This document shows positions 41,738 through 51,461 of a DNA stretch of 64,000 nt, piece after piece. The translations under genes and the position numbers were made by a program. Position 1 is the first letter of the stretch; each line of letters opens with the position of its first letter. The stretch comes from Streptomyces sp. NBC_01231. Its GTDB lineage: Bacteria; Actinomycetota; Actinomycetes; Streptomycetales; Streptomycetaceae. The notes beneath the pieces were generated by a model. The model saw only the letters and a program-made list of their open reading frames with translations. It searched no databases and was not told the origin of the DNA. The stretch covers positions 620,001 through 684,000 of the forward strand of contig CP108521.1 of the NCBI GenBank assembly GCA_035999765.1. The letters are read 5' to 3'.

Positions 41738-42619
41738 ATGGATCTGCGTCACCTGCGGTACTTCGTGGCGGTGGCCGAGGAGCGCCACTTCGGTCGCGCC
41801 GCCGAACGGCTCCACATGGCCCAGCCGCCGCTCTCCACGCAGATCCGCCAACTCGAGGCCGAACTCGGCGTCGAACTGCTCCACCGCACCACACGCCGCG
41901 TCGACCTCACCGACGCCGGCCGGGCCTACCTCGAGCGGGCGCGCGCGATCCTCGCCGACGTCGACGAGGCCGCCCATCACGCACGGCTCGTCGCCGCCGG
42001 CTCGGTGGGCCACCTCGCGATCGGGTGCGTGGGATCGGCGACGTACAGCCTCCTGCCCGCGCTCTCGCGGCGGCTCACGGAGGAGCTTCCCGGCGTCGAC
42101 TTCTCCTTCCGCGGCGAGATGCTCGCGCCCGACCAGGTGGAGGCGCTGCGAACCGGAGCGATCGACATCGCGCTGCTGCGCCCTGTGGCGGCCGACCTCT
42201 CCCTCACCGTGCACACCCTGCGCCGGGACCGGCTCGTCGTCGCCGTACCGGTCGGCCACCCCCTCGCCCGCCGGAAACGGCTGCGGGCAGCGGACCTGGC
42301 CGATGCCGACCTGATCGTGCACTCCGCCGACCGCCGGTCGGTGATGTACGACGTCGTGCTGGGCCTCCTGCGCGACGCCGGTGTCGAGCCGCACATCCGC
42401 CATGAGGTCGGCGAGACCTCGACGCTGGTCACGCTCGTGGCCGGCGGCCTCGGCGTGGCAGTCGTGCCCGAGCCCGTGACCGCGTTGGCGCTGGACGGCG
42501 TCGCCTACCTACCGCTGGCCGGGGCCGGCGCGCGCGTGGAGTTGGCCGTCGCCCACCGCGCCGAACGCTCCGAGCCGCACCTGGCGCGCACCGTGGGAAT
42601 CATCCGGGCGATGTTCTGA
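41738..42619 (+). CDS. LysR family regulator of the pca genes
   Basis: 293 residues. N-terminal winged helix MDLRHLRYFVAVAEERHFGR and AAERLHMAQPPLSTQIRQLE belongs to the CatR/BenM-like branch, usually answering to muconate or other ring-fission products. The C-terminal effector domain follows from about residue 90. Divergent from pcaFIJ and so the likely regulator of these genes. Confidence 0.92.
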   Translation: MDLRHLRYFVAVAEERHFGRAAERLHMAQPPLSTQIRQLEAELGVELLHRTTRRVDLTDAGRAYLERARAILADVDEAAHHARLVAAGSVGHLAIGCVGSATYSLLPALSRRLTEELPGVDFSFRGEMLAPDQVEALRTGAIDIALLRPVAADLSLTVHTLRRDRLVVAVPVGHPLARRKRLRAADLADADLIVHSADRRSVMYDVVLGLLRDAGVEPHIRHEVGETSTLVTLVAGGLGVAVVPEPVTALALDGVAYLPLAGAGARVELAVAHRAERSEPHLARTVGIIRAMF

Positions 42620-43076
42620 GGCGTCCACCGACGCCGGACGAAGCGGCCCTCCCGGGATGGCGCAACGAGCCCGCCTGGTGACTTGGCGGCGTTCGCCAGG
42701 TCTGCCCCCCAGTTGGTTCAGGCGCTGTGTGTCAGCTACGTGGGCTGATCGGTCGTCCGAGCTGGCCGCCGGGGAAGAGCCATGGTGACGGGGCCAGGGC
42801 CCGATGGTCGGACCGGCGAAGGCCGGCCGAACCCCCGCCGGATGCGGGCCGGGGTGACGCGTCAGGTGGGTCACCCGGTTGAGACCTGTGAGGCCTCCTC
42901 CTGGCTGATCACCGCTTCGGCCAGGAGCGATCAGGCGGCGGAGCCGGGGTGTCGGCATATCGGGAGGCTGTCGGTGCGATGTCGGTGGGGGCTGGCACCT
43001 TTCGAGAGGTCCGGCCGGGTGCCCGTCCGGCTGTGGGTTTCCGCTTCTCTCCCTCACTCGAGCTCAAGGAGCGCAC
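42620..43076. other. Gene-free stretch
   Basis: No frame with family similarity. The right end carries AAGGAGCGCAC, a good ribosome site for the truncated SGNH gene. Confidence 0.5.
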
Positions 43077-43385
43077 ATGACGATCGCGGGCACGGAGCTG
43101 ATCCTCATAGAGCCGTTCCTGCTCCCGATCCACGGCGTCGTCGAGGCCGGTGCCGCACTCGTCGGAGAGGAAGAGCGCAAGCCGTGGCGCATCGACCTGG
43201 ACCCGAAGATCCAGGCCGTGCGCAAGCTCGCCCGCAAGCACGGCGCGCATGTGCTGGACGCCGACCGCATGTTCGCCGACCTCGCCGCGAAGACCGGGCC
43301 GGAGTACTGGGCCGCGGACGGCGTCCACCCGACGCCGGCCGGTCACGCCGCACTCGCGGAGGCCTGGCTGCGCCTGGTCGCGTGA
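43077..43385 (+). pseudogene. SGNH/GDSL hydrolase, C-terminal half only
   Basis: 102 residues. The end DGVHPTPAGHAALAEAWLRL is the block V of SGNH hydrolases with the catalytic Asp and His; LILIEPFLLP is the strand normally found about two thirds into the protein. The N-terminal GDS block with the nucleophile Ser, and the Gly and Asn blocks, are absent, so it cannot be a normal esterase. Yet AAGGAGCGCAC precedes ATG 43077. This suggests an internal deletion that kept the start region. Confidence 0.7.
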
Positions 43386-43510
43386 CCGGGTCTCGCGACG
43401 GAGGACGGCGGCACAAGACCGGGACACGCAGGAGACCGCGCGCCGGGAGAAGCGGCGCCTCGCCCTGGACACCTTCGACGAACTGGCCGGGCGGGGGCGG
43501 CCCGGTGCGT

Positions 43511-44353
43511 TCAGCCCTTGACTGCGGAGCTGGCGACGCCCTGCACGAACCAGCGCTGGAAGAAGGCGAAGACCACCAGGACGGGCAGCACCAGGAGGAC
43601 ACCGAAGGCCAGGATCTGGCCCCAGTCGGGGGGTTGCTGGCCCTGGAAGACGCTCATCTCCAGCGGCAGCGGGCGGACCGACGGGTCGGAGACCATCAGC
43701 ACCGGCCACAGGAACGAGCCCCACTGGATGAGGAAGGTCAGGATCGCCACGGAGGCGAAGGCCGGCTTCGACATCGGCACGACGATCGCGAAGAAGGTGC
43801 GCCAGGGGCCCGCGCCGTCGATGCGTGCGGCTTCCTCGATGCTCGGCGGGATCGAGCGGAAGAAGGTGTGGAACTGGTAGACGGAGAAGGCGTTGGCGAT
43901 GAACGGCAGCGCCAGGATGTAGAGGGTGTTGCGCTGGTCGTTGAACAGGTAGAAGAGCGGCACGGCCACCGACTCGAACGGGACCAGCATCATCAGCAGG
44001 ATGAGCGTGAAGACGGCTTCCCTGCCACGCCACTTCAGCCGGGAAAGGCCGTACGCCGCCATCGAGTTGACGAACAGGCCGCCCGTGACGACGACGAACG
44101 CCAGCAGCAGCGAGACGCCCATGAAGCGCCAGAAGTAGCCGGTGCTGTCGGAGTTGAGGCTGCTCAGGACGGCGGAGTAGTTGTCGAAGGACAGGTTGGT
44201 CGGGAGGAAACCGGAGAGGCCGTCCAGGACCTCGTCGGACGGCTTGAGGCTGCCCAGGAACAGGTAGAGCACGGGCAGCACGAAGATGAAGGCCAGCACG
44301 CTGAGTACGGCGTAGTCCATGAAGCGGCGCAGGGGCGTAGGGGTCGGGCCCAT
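43511..44353 (-). CDS. Carbohydrate ABC transporter permease (MalG-like)
   Basis: 280 residues, six membrane helices. The EAA loop reads EEAARIDGAGPWRTFFAIVVPM, the site that touches the ATPase. Ends VQGVASSAVKG as in the family. Partner of the MalF-like permease. No ATPase gene is in the locus; in Streptomyces a shared MsiK ATPase usually serves these systems. Confidence 0.94.
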   Translation of the reverse strand: MGPTPTPLRRFMDYAVLSVLAFIFVLPVLYLFLGSLKPSDEVLDGLSGFLPTNLSFDNYSAVLSSLNSDSTGYFWRFMGVSLLLAFVVVTGGLFVNSMAAYGLSRLKWRGREAVFTLILLMMLVPFESVAVPLFYLFNDQRNTLYILALPFIANAFSVYQFHTFFRSIPPSIEEAARIDGAGPWRTFFAIVVPMSKPAFASVAILTFLIQWGSFLWPVLMVSDPSVRPLPLEMSVFQGQQPPDWGQILAFGVLLVLPVLVVFAFFQRWFVQGVASSAVKG

Positions 44354-44356
44354 GGG

Positions 44357-45364
44357 TCAGTCCTCGTTTTCGGGCCGGACGACGCGGCGCTGGATGAGCG
44401 TCAGGACGACGACGATCAGGAAGAAGACGACGGTGATCGCAGACGCCTGGCCGATGTTGTTCTGGTCGAAGGCGGTGGTGACGGCCTGGTACATCACGGT
44501 GCGGGTGGCGTCCTCGTCGAGGCCGCCGCCGCGGACGAGGACGTAGACCTGGTCGAAGACCCGGAAGGAGAGCACCGAGGTGAGCATCACGACGAAGACG
44601 AGGGTGCCGCGGATACCGGGCAGAGTGACGTGGCGGAACTGCTGCCAGCGTGAGGCCCGGTCCAGCTCGGCCGCCTCGTAGAGTTCGCCCGGGATCTGCT
44701 GGAGGCCGGCGAGAAGGATGACCATCTGGAAGCCGACGCCCTGCCAGATGGACAGCACGATGATCGAGGCCATGGCGGTGGCGGAGTCGCCGAGCCAGTC
44801 GAAGGCGCCCCAGTTGCCGAAACTCACGGCGTGGAGTGCGGAGTTGAGCATGCCCTGGTCGCTGCGGGCGAGGATGAGGCGCCAGATCACGGCGACCAGC
44901 GCCATCGGGAAGACGACCGGCATGAAGAACAGGGACCGGAACAGGCCGATGGCCTTGAGCTTGCGGTTGAGCAGGATCGCCAGCCCGAGTGCCAGGGCCG
45001 TCTGCACGGGGACGACGACTACGGCGAAGGTCAGGTTGTTCAGCAGGGCCCGCAGGAACGGGCCGGACAGGTCGGGGTCGGTGAACAGCCGCCGGTACTG
45101 CTCCAGGCCGAAGAAGGACGGTGCCAGCGGGGAGCCGAGGCGGACGTTGTAGAAGGAGAGCACCACGGCGTACCCGAACGGCACACCGACGAAGGCGATG
45201 AGTCCGACGACGGCCGGGGCTGACATGAGCAGACCGTGCAGCCAGTCACGGTTGTTGCGGCCCGGCCTCGCCGGTCGCGTCGATGGCGCGGGATTCACGG
45301 AGGTCTTGGATGGGGCCGGCTCCGGGCCGGCGGGCGCGGCGGGCGCGGGTTCCACGGATGTCAC
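44357..45364 (-). CDS. Carbohydrate ABC transporter permease (MalF-like)
   Basis: 335 residues. A Pro/Ala-rich cytoplasmic N-terminus is followed by six helices and the EAA loop YEAAELDRASRWQQFRHVTL. GTG 45364 is chosen with AGGA upstream; the open frame continues 12 codons further but into the hairpin at 45385-45413. It lies 3 nt before the MalG-like gene. Confidence 0.92.
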   Translation of the reverse strand: MTSVEPAPAAPAGPEPAPSKTSVNPAPSTRPARPGRNNRDWLHGLLMSAPAVVGLIAFVGVPFGYAVVLSFYNVRLGSPLAPSFFGLEQYRRLFTDPDLSGPFLRALLNNLTFAVVVVPVQTALALGLAILLNRKLKAIGLFRSLFFMPVVFPMALVAVIWRLILARSDQGMLNSALHAVSFGNWGAFDWLGDSATAMASIIVLSIWQGVGFQMVILLAGLQQIPGELYEAAELDRASRWQQFRHVTLPGIRGTLVFVVMLTSVLSFRVFDQVYVLVRGGGLDEDATRTVMYQAVTTAFDQNNIGQASAITVVFFLIVVVLTLIQRRVVRPENED

Positions 45365-45384
45365 GGGAGGGTCCTGTTCCCGGC

Positions 45385-45413
45385 GGGGCGGGCGCGGCAA
45401 CGGCGCCCGCCCC
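45385..45413 (-). terminator. Intra-operon hairpin
   Basis: GGGGCGGGCGC pairs with GCGCCCGCCCC over 11 bp with a 7-nt loop, between the binding-protein stop and the permease start. It probably lowers read-through, giving more binding protein than permease. Confidence 0.65.
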
Positions 45414-45424
45414 GGCCGACGGTC

Positions 45425-46765
45425 CTACGGGATCTTGTAGCCGGCGTTGTCGGAGTAGTCCTGGTCGATGGCGCGGGTGGCCTTTTCCAGGGCGCTCTTG
45501 GGGTCGGCGCCGCCGTAGATGGAGTTCAGGGCCTCGCCGAACTTCGCGGTGACGGTGGGGTATCCGGCGGTCACCGGGCGGGTGACGGCGACGCAGGACT
45601 TGGTGATGTCGCTGTCGCCGCAGGGCTTGGCGAGCTGGTCGGCGAAGAGTTGGAGCGGACCGCCCTGCTTGTAGAGGCTGCTCTTGGCGAGCGCGGTCTT
45701 GGTGGCGGGCACCGCCCCGTTGGCGGTGGTCATGGCGGTGACGTTGGTGTCGTCCAGGAGGGTGTCCAGGAACGTGCCGGCGGCCTTGGCGTTCTTGGTG
45801 TCGGCGCCGATGCCCCAGGCCCAGGAGCCCTGGCCGGTCTTGGGGCCGTTGCCGAAGTCGGGCAGCGGCAGGACGACGAGGTCGTCGCCGAGAGCCTTGC
45901 TGTAGGCGGGGTACATCCAGTGGCCGACCCAGCTCAGGGCGACGCGGCCCTTGGCGAAGGCGTTGCCGTCGGTGTTGGGGTCGACGTAGGTCTTCCAGGA
46001 CTGGAAGGTCTTCAGTGCCGAGACCACGGCCGGGGTGTCGAGGGCGCCTTCCGCCTTGCCGTCCTTGAGGAGGGAGCCTCCTGCGGACCAGACGATCGGG
46101 GCGAAGCCGTAGGTGCCCCACTCGTTGGCGTAGCCGGCGGTCTCCTGGAGGTCGAGGGGCTTGCCGTCGGAGTCCTTGGCCTTCAATGCCTTGAGCGCGG
46201 CGGTGAACTGAGCTGCCGTCCAGTCGTCGGACAGGCTGGTCGGGTACTTCACCCCGGCCGCGTCGAGCAGCTTCTTGTTGCCGTAGATCCCGAGCCCGGA
46301 GTCGTACATGCCCAGGCCGTAGTGCTTGCCGTCGATCTCGCCCTGCGCCTTGCTCGCGTCGGTGGCGTTGCCCAGGGTCTTGGCGGAGACGTACGTGTCG
46401 ATCGGCGCGAGCTTCTTGTTGTAGACGAAGTTCGCCATGGTCGGACCGTCGAACTCCATCACGTCCGGCAACTCGGAGGCGTCGGTGGCCGTGATGGTCT
46501 TGGTGTAGTCGGTGTCGGGTATCAGCTTCAGGTCGACCTTGACCTTGTTCTGCGAGGAGTTGAAGGACTTCACGGCGTTCTGGAGCGCACTGGTCTCGTT
46601 CTTCTGACCTTGATGGGCCCAGACACTGATGGTGCCCTTGCCGCTGCCGGCCTCGGCGGAGGCATCACTACCGCCGCCCGAGCCGCAGGCGGCCAGCGCC
46701 ACCAGCGGGACCAGGGCCAGGCCCGTACGGGCGGTGCGACGGTGCTTTCTGCTGGGTGAGCTCAT
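45425..46765 (-). CDS. Carbohydrate ABC transporter substrate-binding lipoprotein
   Basis: 446 residues, family 1 extracellular solute-binding protein. Signal peptide ends in lipobox LAAC at about 24-27. Later segments such as VSVWAHQGQ-like ISVWAHQGQ, DVMEFDGPTMANFV and KGRVALSWVGHWM are typical. It captures an oligosaccharide for the two permeases. GGAGG precedes ATG 46765. The neighbouring glycosidases suggest a fructoside or beta-glucoside ligand. Confidence 0.93.
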   Translation of the reverse strand: MSSPSRKHRRTARTGLALVPLVALAACGSGGGSDASAEAGSGKGTISVWAHQGQKNETSALQNAVKSFNSSQNKVKVDLKLIPDTDYTKTITATDASELPDVMEFDGPTMANFVYNKKLAPIDTYVSAKTLGNATDASKAQGEIDGKHYGLGMYDSGLGIYGNKKLLDAAGVKYPTSLSDDWTAAQFTAALKALKAKDSDGKPLDLQETAGYANEWGTYGFAPIVWSAGGSLLKDGKAEGALDTPAVVSALKTFQSWKTYVDPNTDGNAFAKGRVALSWVGHWMYPAYSKALGDDLVVLPLPDFGNGPKTGQGSWAWGIGADTKNAKAAGTFLDTLLDDTNVTAMTTANGAVPATKTALAKSSLYKQGGPLQLFADQLAKPCGDSDITKSCVAVTRPVTAGYPTVTAKFGEALNSIYGGADPKSALEKATRAIDQDYSDNAGYKIP

Positions 46766-46848
46766 GGCTGTGCCTCCGTGCTGTGGCGAGGGTTCGACGT
46801 GCTGACGTGCTGACGTGCTGTCCGGGCGTGGGGGGCTGGGTCCGGGTG

Positions 46849-47871
46849 TTACTGCGGTCCGCGCGGGCGCGGCGGGGCGGTGGTCTCGCGCAGGACGAGG
46901 CGGATGGGCATCTGCACCTGCTCGGCGGGTGGTTCGGCGTCGGGTTCGTCCAGCTGACGCAGCAGCAGCCGGGCGGCTTCGGCGCCCTGCTCGGCGACCG
47001 GCTGGGCGACCGTGGTCAGGCCGACCACATCGGCCAGTTCGTGGTCGTCGAAGCCGATCACGGACACGTCGTCCGGCACCCTCAGGCGGTGGCGGCGCAG
47101 GGCGCGCAGGGCGCCCATCGCCATTTCGTCGGACTGCGCGAACACGGCGGTCGGCGGGCGGGAGGCGGCCAGCAGTTCGGTCATGGCCCGCTCGCCGCCC
47201 TCGACGGTGTAGTCACCGTCCGCCTCCAGGGCCGCATCGTGCTCTATCCCGGCGTCGGCCAGGACGGCCAGGTAGGCGTTGCGGCGCTCGATGGGGGTGG
47301 TCCAGTGCTGGGGTCCGCTGGACCCGCTGATCATGCCGATGCGGCGGTGGCCGAGGTTCACCAGATGCCGTACCGCGCTCTCGGTGCCGGCCCGGTCGTC
47401 GATGCCGACGACCGTGAAGCCGGGCCGAACACCGCCGACGGTGGTGGCCAGCGGCACCCCCAGGGAGCGCAGTGCGGCCGACTCCTCCTCGTCGGGGATG
47501 AGCAGCGACAGCACCGCGTCCACTCGCTTGCGGACCGGCAGCCTGGTGAAGAAACGCTTGCGTGTCTCCGGCGAGCCCAGGTTGTACAGCAGCACGTCGT
47601 ACCCGGCGGCGCTGAACTCCCGCTCGGCGGCGTCCAGTACAGTGCCGAAGAACCAGCGGCCCACATACGGGACCACGACCCCGATGGTGTAAGTGCGGCC
47701 ACTGGCAAGGCTGGAGGCGGAACGCGAGGCGGTGTAGCCGAGCTGGGCGGCGATGGCCACGATCTGCGCCCGCACCTCCTGCGACACCCCCGGCCGGCCG
47801 CGCAGCGCACGGGAGACGGTGGACGCCGAGACTCCGGCGGCGCGGGCGACATCGGTGATGCTGGCCGTCAC
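46849..47871 (-). CDS. LacI family transcriptional regulator
   Basis: 340 residues. N-terminal helix-turn-helix ITDVARAAGVSASTVSRALR and hinge ASSLASGRTYTIGV, followed by a periplasmic-binding-protein-like sugar sensor. It lies upstream of the transporter genes and divergent from the glycosidases; GGGAGG precedes GTG 47871. Likely represses both sides through the palindromes at 47944 and 48011. Confidence 0.94.
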   Translation of the reverse strand: MTASITDVARAAGVSASTVSRALRGRPGVSQEVRAQIVAIAAQLGYTASRSASSLASGRTYTIGVVVPYVGRWFFGTVLDAAEREFSAAGYDVLLYNLGSPETRKRFFTRLPVRKRVDAVLSLLIPDEEESAALRSLGVPLATTVGGVRPGFTVVGIDDRAGTESAVRHLVNLGHRRIGMISGSSGPQHWTTPIERRNAYLAVLADAGIEHDAALEADGDYTVEGGERAMTELLAASRPPTAVFAQSDEMAMGALRALRRHRLRVPDDVSVIGFDDHELADVVGLTTVAQPVAEQGAEAARLLLRQLDEPDAEPPAEQVQMPIRLVLRETTAPPRPRGPQ

Positions 47872-47943
47872 GGCGCATTCCTCCCGTTGGGTTCACGTCG
47901 GCGTGATCTGTGGGTGACGTGACCGTAAACCCGCCCACCTTGT

Positions 47944-47960
47944 TGCGCAAGCGTTTGCGT
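47944..47960. promoter_or_regulatory. LacI-type operator 1
   Basis: TGCGCAAGCGTTTGCGT is a near-palindrome of the CGCAAACGCTTGCG kind typical of LacI-family regulators. It lies in the gap between the lacI-like and glycosidase genes. Confidence 0.7.
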
Positions 47961-48010
47961 TCATATTTACTTGGGCCGGCCCTCAGGAGACCTTTTTGTT
48001 ATCAGGCGTC

Positions 48011-48030
48011 AGCGCATACGTTTGGGCGCT
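48011..48030. promoter_or_regulatory. LacI-type operator 2 (weaker)
   Basis: AGCGCATACGTTTGGGCGCT has matching AGCGC/GCGCT ends and shares the CGTTTG core with operator 1. It lies 22 bp before the glycosidase start codon. Confidence 0.45.
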
Positions 48031-48051
48031 GCGGAGCGACAGGAACTGTGC

Positions 48052-49401
48052 ATGCGATACGCCCCGCCCGGCCTGTGCGTGAACGACTTCGCGCTCCTGC
48101 AAGACGAGGACGGCACCTACGCGGTGCTGCATCTGCAGGGGCCCTGGACAGCGGAGTTCGACCATCTGCGGATGGAGACGTCCTACGGCCGGGCCACCTC
48201 CGCCGACCTGGTCCGCTGGGAGCCGCAGGGCACCGCCTTCGGCAACGGGCTGCCCGGCCGGTTCGACCAGCAGGCGGTGTGGACCATGCACCCCATCCGG
48301 CACGGTGACGGAATGGCGATGTTCTACACGGGGGTGAGCGGACTGACGCCGGCCGGCTGGCCGCTCCAGTCGGTCGGGCTGGCGTACTCGGACCGCACCG
48401 ACGGCACCGGCTGGCGACGTCACGGGACCGGGCCGGTCGTCGAGGCGGACCCGCGGTGGTACCGCACCGGTGAACGCATGGGCTGGCGCGACCCGTTCGT
48501 CGTGCGCGACGACGCGTCGGACGGCTGGGTCATGGCCGTCTGCGCCAGCGACGCCTCCCTCCCGGTGGAGGTCAGCGGCTGTGTCGCGCTGGCCACCTCC
48601 GACGACCTGGAGCACTGGACCGTCCACCCGCCGCTCCTCTCCCCCGGCGATGTCGACGAGTTGGAGTGCCCGGTCCTGGAACGCCTCGACGACGGAAGCT
48701 GGCTGCTGCTCGGCTCCATCGGCGCCACCCGTGGCTTCGAGGCATGGACCGCGCCGAGCCTGCGCGGGCCCTGGACCCGCCGGGGCCCCCTCGGTCCGAC
48801 CGGTTCCTACGCCCCGCGTGTCATGGCCGCGCCCGACGGGTCCCGCGTCGTGCTGCACACCACCCCCCGCCGGGTCGGCCTCATCGACACCGGCGACCGC
48901 TGCCGCGGCATGCTCGCCCAGCCGAAAGTCCTGGTCACACCCGCGTATGCGGCACCCCGCCTGGAATGGTGGCCCGGTCTGGACGCCTGGCTCGGCGAGG
49001 AGACGGACCGCCCCGCCCTGCACGCGGTCGGCGACATCGGCATATCCGGACCCGTCGAGATCACCCTGCGCACCGACACCACGGACAGCGACGCTCCCGC
49101 CCTCGCGGTGGGCTGCGACGGCAAAAACCTGTGGGTCACCGGCCCCGGAGGCATCCGGCTCAGCGAAACCGTCCTGACGGACCCTGCCGCCTCGCTGCGC
49201 ATCCTCACGATCGGCGAGTACGTCGAGGTCTACGCCGACGGCGTGTTCGCCCTCACCACCTTGTGCTACTCCGGTCATCCCGTACCGTGGACGGCCGTCG
49301 CCGAAGGACGCGAACGCACCATTCCCGTCCGCCCGATCCGGCTGCCCGACCCCCACCGCGACGACGCCTCGGCCCTCTGGCCCGGTCCCTCAGCTCCCTG
49401 A
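48052..49401 (+). CDS. Glycoside hydrolase, GH32/GH43-like beta-propeller
   Basis: 449 residues. The frame shows repeated propeller blades with sucrase-like motifs: VNDFALLQDEDG near the start (Asp of the first blade), ERMGWRDPFVVRDD (the RDP motif with transition-state Asp) and DELECPVLERLDD (EC motif with acid Glu), then a C-terminal beta-sandwich (PVEITLRTDTT). This set fits GH32 (fructosidases) or close relatives. No signal peptide, so it is intracellular. ATG 48052 has AGGA at 8 nt. It likely cleaves the imported sugar together with the GH1 enzyme. Confidence 0.85.
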   Translation: MRYAPPGLCVNDFALLQDEDGTYAVLHLQGPWTAEFDHLRMETSYGRATSADLVRWEPQGTAFGNGLPGRFDQQAVWTMHPIRHGDGMAMFYTGVSGLTPAGWPLQSVGLAYSDRTDGTGWRRHGTGPVVEADPRWYRTGERMGWRDPFVVRDDASDGWVMAVCASDASLPVEVSGCVALATSDDLEHWTVHPPLLSPGDVDELECPVLERLDDGSWLLLGSIGATRGFEAWTAPSLRGPWTRRGPLGPTGSYAPRVMAAPDGSRVVLHTTPRRVGLIDTGDRCRGMLAQPKVLVTPAYAAPRLEWWPGLDAWLGEETDRPALHAVGDIGISGPVEITLRTDTTDSDAPALAVGCDGKNLWVTGPGGIRLSETVLTDPAASLRILTIGEYVEVYADGVFALTTLCYSGHPVPWTAVAEGRERTIPVRPIRLPDPHRDDASALWPGPSAP

Positions 49402-49460
49402 CGGGCGAGAGCCCGCGCCCCCGCTGACCGACCCACCGCACGCCCCTGAAAGGTCCAGCC

Positions 49461-50663
49461 ATGAACGTCACCGCCGACGGTCTCCGCTTCCCCGACGGCT
49501 TCCTGTGGGGCGCCTCCACCGCTGCCCACCAGATCGAGGGCAACAACGTCAACAGCGACTGGTGGCACATGGAACACAGCGGCGGCTCCATCGCCGAACC
49601 CAGCCTCGACGCCGCCGACAGCTACCACCGGTGGCGCGAGGACATGGACCTGCTCGCCCAACTCGGCTTCACCGACTACCGCTTCAGCATCGAATGGGCC
49701 CGCATCGAACCGGCACCCGGCCATTTCTCCCGGGCCGAGATCGCCCACTACCGGCGCATGGTCGACGGCGCCATCGAACGCGGCCTGCGTCCGATGGTCA
49801 CCCTGCACCACTTCACCGTCCCGCGCTGGTTCGCCGAACGCGGCGGCTGGACCGCGGACGGCGCCGCCGAACTGTTCGAGCGGTACGTGCGGGCGACCGC
49901 GCCGATCATCGCCACCGGCGTACGGCACGTGTGCACCATCAACGAACCCAACATGATCGCGGTCTTCGGCGCCATCCGCGAACTGGGCACCGAAGCACCT
50001 CCCACGGCGGGACTCGTACTGCCCGACAAGGCCACCACCGACGCCCTGATCCAGGCCCACCGCCGCGCCACAGCCGCCGTCAAGGCGATCTCCGCCGACA
50101 TCCAGGTCGGCTGGTCCATCGCCAACCAGGTCTACCAGGCCCAGTCCGGCGCCGAAGCCGCCACCGCCGCCTACAGCCACCCCCGCGAGGACGTCTTCAT
50201 CGAAGCCTCCCGCGACGACGACTGGATCGGCGTCCAGTCCTACACCCGTACCAGGATCACCACCGACGGCCCCATTCCCGCGCCCGACGACGCCGAACGC
50301 ACCCTCACCGGCTGGGAGTACTACCCCCAAGCCCTCGGATACGCCCTCCGCCACACCGCCGAGATCGTCGGCGACGTCCCCCTGATCGTCACCGAGAACG
50401 GCATCGCCACCGACGACGACAGCCGCCGCATCGACTACACCACCGGAGCACTCCAGGAAGTCTCAGCGGCCCTGGAGGACGGCCTCCACGTACACGGCTA
50501 CCTCCACTGGAGCGCCCTCGACAACTACGAATGGGGCTCCTACAAACCCACCTTCGGCCTCATCTCCGTCGACCCCGACACTCTCGAACGCACCCCCAAG
50601 CCGTCCGCCACCTGGCTCGGCGGCCTCGCCCGGACCGGCGTACTACCCCGAGCCACCTCCTGA
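49461..50663 (+). CDS. GH1 family beta-glycosidase
   Basis: 400 residues, retaining beta-glycosidase. FLWGASTAAHQIEG at the start, acid/base Glu162 (TINEPN) and nucleophile Glu312 (VTENG) are present. The protein is shorter than the usual 440-480 residues. No signal peptide. AAAGG precedes ATG 49461. Co-oriented with the GH32-like gene and under the same LacI-type control. Confidence 0.93.
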   Translation: MNVTADGLRFPDGFLWGASTAAHQIEGNNVNSDWWHMEHSGGSIAEPSLDAADSYHRWREDMDLLAQLGFTDYRFSIEWARIEPAPGHFSRAEIAHYRRMVDGAIERGLRPMVTLHHFTVPRWFAERGGWTADGAAELFERYVRATAPIIATGVRHVCTINEPNMIAVFGAIRELGTEAPPTAGLVLPDKATTDALIQAHRRATAAVKAISADIQVGWSIANQVYQAQSGAEAATAAYSHPREDVFIEASRDDDWIGVQSYTRTRITTDGPIPAPDDAERTLTGWEYYPQALGYALRHTAEIVGDVPLIVTENGIATDDDSRRIDYTTGALQEVSAALEDGLHVHGYLHWSALDNYEWGSYKPTFGLISVDPDTLERTPKPSATWLGGLARTGVLPRATS

Positions 50664-51461
50664 TCGGTACAGCATCCGCGAAGGTGGTCGCCTCGTCGGT
50701 GGGCCTGGTCGCGGTTGAGCTGGACCCGGGTGAACCGGCTCAAGCAAGTCCCTGCGCTCCGCCCAGTCACGGGCGGCCAGGCCCTGCACGACCCGCACCC
50801 CCGACGCCCCGGCCCGCTTCGGCTGGTGGACGCGAACAGGACAAAGCGCGGAGCTCGTTCGGCGGACCGGTATCTGAGGGGTTCCATGGCCCGCCGGGTC
50901 CATGAAGTACACGCCGCGGCCACCGCCGTTGTGGCCCCGCGCTCGGCGCCGCTGACGGTCTTCATGCGCATCCGGCCGCTGTCGAGTCCTCGTCGCCGCG
51001 TCCCTGATGTGGTCGGTCTGCTCGCCCACTTCACCAACCCTCGCCCGCGCGACGGATCACCGGCCACACGGCACGATGCAGGGCGAGGCGGACAGGATCG
51101 GCACGTCGCGGTCCTCGCCGCCGGTCTGGGTCTGTGGCCGCGCTCGGGTCGGCGGTGCCGGTCGTCCGACCCGGGGCAGCACCGCGCTGCTTCTGGGCAT
51201 CCCCTACATGCTGATGGTGCTGCTCAACCTGATGTTCCACAGCTCAGATGCGACGCGGTGGCGGCAGTACCCGCCATCACGGCGAGCCTGGTGAGCGAGA
51301 CCGCGACGAAGCGGCGAACCTGCCATGACATGAAAAGCCTCTCGGATAACGGGAAAAAGCAATATGGAACGGATATTTTCACCCTACTGACCTCCCGGTG
51401 CATTCCGGATCGGGAAATGCCGCGATCCCTCGAAGGGACAAAAGGGGAAAGTGCGAAAATC
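50664..51461. other. 800-bp gene-poor stretch, AT-richer at the right end
   Basis: I find no intact gene. A short plus-strand piece around 51170-51245 reads ALLLGIPYMLMVLLNLMFHS, like a membrane-protein end, and may be a remnant. From about 51315 the sequence turns clearly AT-richer (AAAAAGCAATATGGAACGGA and beyond) than anything else in the window and probably holds the promoter of the CAP-domain gene. Confidence 0.5.

Noticed and set aside
50715..51461. N-terminal 249 codons of the frame that contains the CAP-domain gene
   Set aside because: No similarity, poor composition, and a signal peptide begins only at 51462. I treat the upstream part as non-coding.
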